Below, piece by piece: positions 5,114-5,161 of a stretch of 5,161 nucleotides of DNA. Positions within the stretch are counted from its first letter, which is position 1. Every line of letters begins with the position of its first letter. Where the stretch lies: NCBI GenBank assembly GCA_002440145.1, contig DJRS01000046.1:4766-9926 (forward strand). The letters are read 5' to 3'. Source of the DNA: Verrucomicrobia bacterium UBA6354. Lineage in GTDB: Bacteria > Verrucomicrobiota > Kiritimatiellia > RFP12 > UBA1067. The position numbers and the translations under genes are program-made. Below the pieces are notes generated by a model. The model worked only from the letters and a program-made list of their open reading frames with translations, had not been told where the DNA came from and searched no databases.

Positions 5114-5161
5114 CTATGGTTGACGGGTCAAAAGGGGGAGACGGGCCGCAGGGGACTGCGG
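5114..5161. repeat. Dispersed palindrome-plus-hairpin repeat, right-edge copy (cut by window)
   Basis: CTATGGTTGACGGGTCAAAA at 5114-5133 is identical to 1601-1620. It is followed by GGGGGAGACGG and the hairpin: left stem GGGCCGCAG 5143-5151, loop GGGA 5152-5155, right stem starting at 5156 and truncated by the window edge. It lies in the leader of the minus-strand coiled-coil gene, in the same orientation as the copy before the gene starting at 1575. Confidence 0.88.

Overview
This window looks like part of the head-completion and tail region of a temperate bacteriophage or prophage in a high-GC bacterium that uses Shine-Dalgarno sites. Nearly all genes lie on the minus strand, closely packed, twice with 4-base ATGA overlaps. 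The virion-type genes run at roughly 60-70% GC. I cannot name the host. The G-rich dispersed repeat with a GGGCCGCAG/CTGCGGCCC hairpin looks lineage-specific, but I cannot assign it to a taxon by eye.

Read in the direction of transcription (right to left), the order is: a small coiled-coil protein (5095-4907); a DnaT/gp6-like head-tail adaptor (4910-4524); a 643-residue minor head protein (4516-2585) whose N-terminal half is a MuF/min_cap2-type virion protein and whose last ~185 residues are a papain-fold (Tox-PL, toxin glutamine deamidase) domain; an HK97 gp10-like neck/tail-completion protein (2166-1687); a tail-terminator-like protein (1575-1108); then three small proteins of unknown function (1082-669, 647-366, 369-43).

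One gene runs against this direction. The plus-strand ORF at 2279-2617 (112 aa) faces the toxin gene head-on and overlaps its last 33 bases. It has its own sigma70-like promoter (TTGACG, 18 bases, TACAAT) and a good ribosome binding site. I interpret it as the immunity gene of the MuF-fused toxin, expressed independently in the lysogen while the toxin is made with the late virion genes. The toxin domain and this ORF share a GC content of about 51-52%, against about 67% in the adjoining linker of the same toxin ORF. This suggests the pair was swapped in as a cassette.

The non-coding parts hold a repeat family. A 20-base element (CTATGGTTGACGGGTCAAAA on the plus strand, with the palindrome TTGACGGGTCAA) sits just 5' of three minus-strand genes. 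At two of these sites it is followed by a G-rich hairpin repeat. The hairpin repeat also forms a 53-base tandem array at the left edge, where it has become the 3' end of a coding sequence and supplies its stop codon.
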